Source of the DNA: Lysobacter helvus
Lineage (GTDB): Bacteria > Pseudomonadota > Gammaproteobacteria > Xanthomonadales > Xanthomonadaceae
Direction of reading: 5' to 3'
NCBI RefSeq assembly: GCF_018406645.1
Contig: NZ_AP024546.1
Coordinates: 682,001 to 746,000 of the forward strand
Length of the DNA: 64,000 nt
This document shows, piece after piece, positions 60,216 through 64,000 of this stretch. Numbering within the stretch: the first letter of the stretch is position 1; each line of letters begins with the position of its first letter. The notes under the pieces are model-generated. The model searched no databases, was not told the DNA's origin, and saw only the letters and a list, made by a program, of their open reading frames with translations. The translations under genes and the position numbers were made by a program.

Positions 60216-60452
60216 TCAGCCCCCGCAACCGCCACAGCATTCCGACGGCAGTTGCTCCACGTCGCACGGCGCGACGAGCAGGCCGGCCATGCCGAGGGCG
60301 AGCAGGAGTTCCGCGTCGGGGAGCAGCGTTGAAACGCGCAGGCGCCCCGCGGCGTCGACGTCGATGAGCGCGGAGGGATCCAGGTCGTTGAGACGGTCTG
60401 CGATCCGGTCGAGGCTGGCGACGTGGCTCGAGGGCGAGATCAGGTACTGCAT
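60216..60452 (-). CDS. small protein with C-terminal CCGGCGG tail, upstream of hemN
   Basis: 78 aa. The first 60 residues are regular alpha/beta-like sequence (LISPSSHVASLDRIADRLND); the end is SECCGGCGG, three cysteines in a flexible glycine tail, which could bind metal or a cluster. I know no named family. It is the first gene of the hemN operon and follows an FNR-type box by about 57 nt. Confidence 0.7.
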   Translation of the reverse strand: MQYLISPSSHVASLDRIADRLNDLDPSALIDVDAAGRLRVSTLLPDAELLLALGMAGLLVAPCDVEQLPSECCGGCGG

Positions 60453-60508
60453 GGCGGCGGGTCTCGTTGAGGATGCGAGGATCCTCGGCGATGCCGCGCA
60501 GGTCGGCC

Positions 60509-60522
60509 CTGATCCAGGTCAA
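60509..60522. promoter_or_regulatory. FNR/DNR-like box of the hemN operon
   Basis: CTGAT-CCAG-GTCAA, centred about 63 nt before the 78-aa gene start. Apart from this box nothing recognisable was seen between 60453 and 60625. Confidence 0.65.
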
Positions 60523-60625
60523 GGCCCCGACCGATGGCGGGCTCGGAGTCCGCGCCCAACCTGCTTGAACCGCTACGACAAGCGCGCGCCGCACGTGAAA
60601 CCGTCGGCGTGATTGATGAAGGTAT

Positions 60626-60637
60626 TTACGTAGCGCG
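60626..60637 (+). repeat. 12-bp direct repeat beside tRNA-Lys, copy 1
   Basis: TTACGTAGCGCG; a perfect second copy lies at 60783-60794 within the end of queC. The tRNA gene lies between the copies. Confidence 0.5.
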
Positions 60638-60666
60638 GACGACGCACGCGCAAGTCATTGAATCGA

Positions 60667-60742
60667 TGGTGGGCCGTGATGGATTCGAACCATCGACCAG
60701 CGGATTAAAAGTCCGATGCTCTACCGACTGAGCTAACGGCCC
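60667..60742 (-). tRNA. tRNA-Lys (anticodon TTT)
   Basis: 76 nt on the minus strand with an encoded CCA end. The acceptor stem pairs GGGCCGT with ACGGCCC; the D arm has AGCTCAGTCGGTAGAGC, the anticodon loop CTTTTAA with TTT, and the T arm GGTTCGAATCC. It reads AAA and AAG. Located 35 nt after queC. Confidence 0.95.
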
Positions 60743-60777
60743 ACAGGGGGTGACGCGGGTTGTAACGGGGCGGGATT

Positions 60778-61455
60778 CTAACTTACGTAGCGCGTGGGAT
60801 CGGCGATGCCGGCGGCCGTGAAGCCATCCGCACGCAATCGGCAGGCGTCGCAATGGCCGCAGGCGCGGCCGTCGGCGTCGGCGCGGTAGCACGACACGGT
60901 CTGCGCGAAATCCACGCCCAGGCGCATGCCTTCACGCACGATGTCGGCCTTCGACATGCGCAGCAGCGGGGCGTGGACGCGGATGCCGGCGCCTTCCACG
61001 CCCGCCTTGGTGGCGACGTTCGCCAGGCGCTCGAAGGCTTCGATGAATTCGGGACGGCAATCGGGATAGCCGGAGTAATCGACGGCATTCACGCCGCAGA
61101 ACAGGTCCGCCGCGCCCAGCACTTCGGCCCAGCCCAGCGCGACCGACAACATGATCGTGTTGCGCGCCGGCACGTACGTGACCGGGATGCCGGGGCCGCC
61201 CGCATCGGGCACGTCGATGCCGGCATCGGTGAGCGCGGACCCGCCGATCAGGCGCAGGTCGACCACGACGGTCTTGTGCGTGGCGCCCATCGCATCGGAG
61301 ACGCGATCGGCGGCGTCGAGTTCGGACGTGTGGCGCTGCCCATACTTCACGCTCAATGCGTAAGGCTCGAAGCCCTGTTCGCGCGCGATCGCGAGCACGA
61401 CCGCCGAATCCATGCCGCCCGACACGAGGACGACCGCCCGTTTCACCTGCGTCAT
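60778..61455 (-). CDS. queC: 7-cyano-7-deazaguanine synthase QueC
   Basis: 225 aa. PP-loop ATPase motif LVSGGMDSA at the N-terminus, [18 protein letters not shown] and [17 protein letters not shown]; the C-terminal zinc site is [17 protein letters not shown]. It converts 7-carboxy-7-deazaguanine to preQ0 in queuosine synthesis. The start shares one base with the queE stop (TGATG), so both are co-translated. Confidence 0.96.
   Translation of the reverse strand: MTQVKRAVVLVSGGMDSAVVLAIAREQGFEPYALSVKYGQRHTSELDAADRVSDAMGATHKTVVVDLRLIGGSALTDAGIDVPDAGGPGIPVTYVPARNTIMLSVALGWAEVLGAADLFCGVNAVDYSGYPDCRPEFIEAFERLANVATKAGVEGAGIRVHAPLLRMSKADIVREGMRLGVDFAQTVSCYRADADGRACGHCDACRLRADGFTAAGIADPTRYVS
60783..60794 (+). 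repeat. 12-bp direct repeat beside tRNA-Lys, copy 2
   Basis: TTACGTAGCGCG again, inside the last codons of queC (opposite strand). Confidence 0.5.
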
Positions 61456-62138
61456 CAGCGCCCCGGCTCGTCGCCCCACAGGGCCTTGTGCAATTGCATC
61501 TGGAAGCGGACCGGGAGGTGTTCTTCCACGATCCAGTCGGCGAGCGCGCGCGGCGAGACCTGCGCATGGCTCGGCGAGAACAGCACGTCGCACTTGTCGG
61601 CGAGCGCGTGTTCGCGCAGCACGTCGACGGCCCAGTCGAAATCGGCGCGGCTGCAGACGACGAACTTCACCTGGTCGTGCGGCGTGAGCAGCGGGAGGTT
61701 GCTCCACAGGTTGCGCGCGACTTCGCCGGAGCCCGGCGTCTTGATGTCGACGATGCGCGACACGCGCGTGTCGACGTCGCCGATGTCGATGGCGCCGGAA
61801 GTTTCGAGCGAGACGATGTAGCCGGCGTCGCAAAGTTTCGACAGCAAACCGATCACGCGCTTCTGCGCGAGCGGTTCGCCGCCGGTGACGCACACGTGGC
61901 GCGCGCCGTGGCGTGCGACTTCGGACAGGATCGCGTCGATGTCCCACCAGTCGCCGCCGTGGAAGGCGTACGCGGTGTCGCAGTACTGGCAGCGCAACGG
62001 GCAGCCGGTGAGGCGCACGAACACGGTGGGCCAGCCCGCATCGCGGGCTTCGCCCTGCAGGGACAGGAAGATTTCGGTGAGCTTGAGGCGATCCGCGGCG
62101 AGCGCGGAGGCCGCCTGCGCGGGCTGGACAACGGACAT
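61455..62138 (-). CDS. queE: 7-carboxy-7-deazaguanine synthase QueE
   Basis: 227 aa. A radical SAM protein with the iron-sulfur motif CPLRCQYC, preceded by [20 protein letters not shown] as in other QueE; the GGEPL loop follows near residue 90. It makes 7-carboxy-7-deazaguanine from carboxytetrahydropterin, the step before QueC. ATG 62138 was chosen; 62147 is possible. It lies 39 nt after cpoB. Confidence 0.94.
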   Translation of the reverse strand: MSVVQPAQAASALAADRLKLTEIFLSLQGEARDAGWPTVFVRLTGCPLRCQYCDTAYAFHGGDWWDIDAILSEVARHGARHVCVTGGEPLAQKRVIGLLSKLCDAGYIVSLETSGAIDIGDVDTRVSRIVDIKTPGSGEVARNLWSNLPLLTPHDQVKFVVCSRADFDWAVDVLREHALADKCDVLFSPSHAQVSPRALADWIVEEHLPVRFQMQLHKALWGDEPGR

Positions 62139-62177
62139 GGCGCGCATTTTACGCGCCCTGCCCGCCTGGCCGCGAAC

Positions 62178-63005
62178 TCAGCGGACGCGGCCCAGCTGGA
62201 TCGCGCGGAGGCGATCCTCGGCGGTGCGGGCGGCGTCGGTGCCGGGATAGCGCTGCGAGACCTGGGCCAGGGTGGCCTCGGCGGCTTCCATGCGCTTCAG
62301 GCCGTACTCGGCCAGGCCCACCTTCAGCAGGGCGCCGGGGGCCTTGTCGTGCGTGGGGTAGCGGTCGAGCAGCGCCTGGAATTGCGTGAGGGCGAGCTCG
62401 TAGTTCTGGGTGACGTAGTAGCTCTCGCCGAGCCAGTACAGGGCGTTGGGCGCGTAGGTGCCCGCCGGGTAGTCGGTGAGGAAGGCCTGGAATTTCTGGG
62501 CCGACTGCACGTAGTCGCCGCCGCGGAGGATGGCGAAGGCGGCTTCGTACGCGGTGCGTTCGTCGGCGCCCTGGGCGACCCGGCCGGCGTCGCCGCGGAC
62601 GGTGGGCGCGCGGTCGGGCGTGACGGTGGTAGTGGGCGTGCTGCGCGGCGGCGTGGATGCGCGCGGCGGCGCCGCGGTGCTGGCCGCCGGCGCGGGTGCG
62701 GCGGAAGCCCCGCCTTCGAGGCGGTTGAGGCGCCCGTCGACGTCCAGGTACTGGCTGCGCGCGGCTTGCTTGAGTTGTTCGTTCTGCTGCTGCAGGTCTT
62801 CGAGCTGCGCCCGCAGGGCCTGCACTTCCGAGCGCAACTGTTGCACCTGGTTGAGCAGGTCGACGTTGCCCTGGTTGTTGGCGGCCTGTTGTTCGAGCGC
62901 GGCCACGCGGTCGGCGAGGCTGGCGCGCTGCGCGAACGCGGGCGCGGCAGCCACGAGGGCTGCCGCGAGCGTCGCAAGGACGAAAGTCTTGCGCATGCGT
63001 TGCAT
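62178..63005 (-). CDS. cpoB: cell division coordinator CpoB (YbgF), Tol-Pal system
   Basis: 275 aa. Signal peptide ending AFA, a coiled coil (about 28-85), a Pro/Thr/Ala linker, then three TPR-like repeats (AYEAAFAILRGGDYVQSAQK and following). This is the YbgF/CpoB layout; it couples the Tol-Pal system with peptidoglycan synthesis at the septum. The start overlaps the pal stop (TGATG); a GTG one codon earlier is possible. Confidence 0.94.
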   Translation of the reverse strand: MQRMRKTFVLATLAAALVAAAPAFAQRASLADRVAALEQQAANNQGNVDLLNQVQQLRSEVQALRAQLEDLQQQNEQLKQAARSQYLDVDGRLNRLEGGASAAPAPAASTAAPPRASTPPRSTPTTTVTPDRAPTVRGDAGRVAQGADERTAYEAAFAILRGGDYVQSAQKFQAFLTDYPAGTYAPNALYWLGESYYVTQNYELALTQFQALLDRYPTHDKAPGALLKVGLAEYGLKRMEAAEATLAQVSQRYPGTDAARTAEDRLRAIQLGRVR

Positions 63006-63550
63006 CACTTGGCGGTGTAGACGATCTCGACGCGACGATTCTTGGCCCAGCAGTCTTCGCTGGAATCGTTGCAGGTCGGACGCTCTTCGCCGTAGCTCAC
63101 CACGGTGATCTGGCTGCCGGAACCGCCGTTGGCCTGCAGCGCGGAGGACACCGCGTTGCCACGGCGCTCGCCGAGGCCGAGGTTGTATTCGCGGCTGCCG
63201 CGTTCATCGGCGTTGCCTTCCAGCGACATGCGCGCGGACGGACGATCGCGCAGGTACTTGGCGTGGCAGGCCATCGCGGCCTGGAATTCCGGACGCAGCG
63301 CGTCCTGGTCGAAATCGAAGTACACGATGCGCGTGCGGAGGCAGGCATCGGTGTCCAGGTCTTCCGGACCGTAGGCGCCCGGCGTGGTGGCCGGTGCTTC
63401 GGTGACGGGGGCCTGCGTGGTCGGCTCGGCCGGCGGCGGGACTTCCTTGACCTTCTTGCTGCAGGCCACGGCGGCGGTGCACATGACGGCCACCAGCAGC
63501 GCCTTGCCGAAGCGGTTCTTGCCGATAGCGTCCAGGGAGATTGCGTTCAT
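63005..63550 (-). CDS. pal: peptidoglycan-associated lipoprotein Pal
   Basis: 181 aa. Lipobox AAVACS near residue 30, a Pro/Thr linker, and an OmpA-like domain with YFDFDQDAL, the peptidoglycan-binding GNADERGSREYNLGLGERR, and NRRVEIVY at the end. It anchors the outer membrane to peptidoglycan and works with TolB. Two extra cysteine pairs are present in the domain (C70/C95, C159/C166 roughly). Between tolB and pal lie 86 nt. Confidence 0.96.
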   Translation of the reverse strand: MNAISLDAIGKNRFGKALLVAVMCTAAVACSKKVKEVPPPAEPTTQAPVTEAPATTPGAYGPEDLDTDACLRTRIVYFDFDQDALRPEFQAAMACHAKYLRDRPSARMSLEGNADERGSREYNLGLGERRGNAVSSALQANGGSGSQITVVSYGEERPTCNDSSEDCWAKNRRVEIVYTAK

Positions 63551-63636
63551 CGTCGTTCCTCGTCTTCTCGCAGGGGGATGGCCGGGATGGTCCGCGGCCA
63601 GGTTGGTTCGTGTCGCGGGAGTCTACGCCCGCCTGT

Positions 63637-64000
63637 TCAGCGGCGCTGTCGGAACGGGCCCCACGACGGTTCCTGCACATTCGCGCCATCGACCGGAAGG
63701 CGCGCACGCGCGCGACCATCGGCGGACACGGTGTACAGGACGCTGCGGCCGCCTTCCTTCGCTGCGTACAGCAGCATGGCGGCGTTCGGGGCGAAGGTCG
63801 GCGATTCGTCGAGCGAACCCGGCGAGAGCGGCGTCCAGCGTCCGCCGCCGAGGCTCGAATCGAACAACGCGATGCGATACGTGTTGCCGTTGCCCTGCGC
63901 GGTGGCGATTTTCTTGCCATCGGGGGACACGGTGGCGCGCGCGTTGTAGCTGCCCTGGAAGGTCAGTCGCGTGGCGCCGCCGCCCGCGGCCGAGGCCTTG
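63637..64000 (-). CDS. tolB: Tol-Pal translocation protein TolB, C-terminal part
   Basis: The C-terminal 120 residues of TolB; the 5' end lies beyond the right edge. Two beta-propeller blades are visible, including FQGSYNARATVSPDGKKIA, SLDESPTFAPNAAMLLYA and LPVDGANVQEPSWGPF at the end. TolB is the periplasmic link between Pal and TolA. Next gene downstream is pal. Confidence 0.93.
   Translation of the reverse strand, partial: KASAAGGGATRLTFQGSYNARATVSPDGKKIATAQGNGNTYRIALFDSSLGGGRWTPLSPGSLDESPTFAPNAAMLLYAAKEGGRSVLYTVSADGRARARLPVDGANVQEPSWGPFRQRR

Noticed and set aside
60534-60731. 65-codon frame across the tRNA region on the + strand
   Set aside because: Its GRDGFEPSTSGLKVRCSTD-like end is the well-known false translation of the antisense of a tRNA gene.

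Overview
The window is GC-rich, densely coded chromosome from a gammaproteobacterium, most likely of the Xanthomonadaceae/Lysobacteraceae (a Lysobacter-like genome). The assignment rests on gene content and order (tolB-pal-cpoB-queE-queC-tRNA-Lys at the right end), a CopL-like leader, DUF885 and M28 exported peptidases, an OprI-type lipoprotein and a general liking for G/C-ending codons. No rRNA, IS element, prophage, CRISPR array or replication origin was seen. No stretch without a gene exceeds about 220 bases; the longer gaps are divergent promoter regions and are described where they hold something.

Layout. 1-5.5 kb: an exported TPR protein (running off the left edge) behind a DUF4331 protein, a lipoprotein esterase, a flippase-like membrane protein and a glutathione S-transferase. 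5.6-14.9 kb: three AraC-family regulators, two small cysteine-rich proteins (52 aa and a 50-aa metallothionein-like protein), a serine hydrolase, a phenol-MetA-type outer-membrane protein, the DEAD-box helicase DbpA, a GNAT enzyme and a PEP mutase/isocitrate lyase-like enzyme. 14.9-25 kb: a PAS histidine kinase, a cytochrome P460-family protein, Ohr, three alpha/beta hydrolases, an exported peroxiredoxin, a cupredoxin/FG-GAP protein, a VOC protein and an M28 peptidase. 25-33 kb: a soluble sugar-dehydrogenase-like propeller, a metal ABC permease and binding protein (no ATPase gene nearby) behind a porin and a short His-rich leader-type gene, a PhoN-like phosphatase and a DUF885 protein. 33-41 kb: a DUF6090-like protein, a HEAT-repeat protein, a three-gene sorbosone-dehydrogenase operon, and a hydrolase coupled to a BTAD-hydrolase fusion. 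41-48 kb: a CopL-like leader followed by an envelope protein and MerP-/MerT-like proteins, a LysR regulator, a VOC-SDR-DUF6058-membrane cluster, and an Lpp-like lipoprotein with an L,D-transpeptidase.

48.5-60.5 kb is an oxygen-limited nitrogen-oxide island. One operon makes a small membrane protein, the copper nitrite reductase NirK fused to a c-type cytochrome domain, NirV and a SCO copper chaperone. A second makes the quinol NO reductase NorB, NnrS, a SirB2-like protein and a cysteine-synthase-like PLP enzyme. A divergent outer-membrane porin, an FNR-type [4Fe-4S] regulator and a HemN operon complete it. Four FNR/DNR-like boxes with the same CCAG core lie before these units, so the regulator probably controls them together. 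The island should take nitrite to nitrous oxide; no N2O reductase genes are present in the window.

The observation I would follow first is a repeated architecture. Two unrelated-looking short exported proteins (29889-30266 and 42531-42899) both end in RPPIA. Both have a -10-like TANNNT hexamer exactly 7 nt before the ATG (leaderless-type start), both are followed by a spacer of 63-71 nt holding a 6-bp GC stem-loop, and both head metal-transport operons. CopL of copper operons is the nearest known relative in role. This looks like a family of metal-responsive leader proteins.
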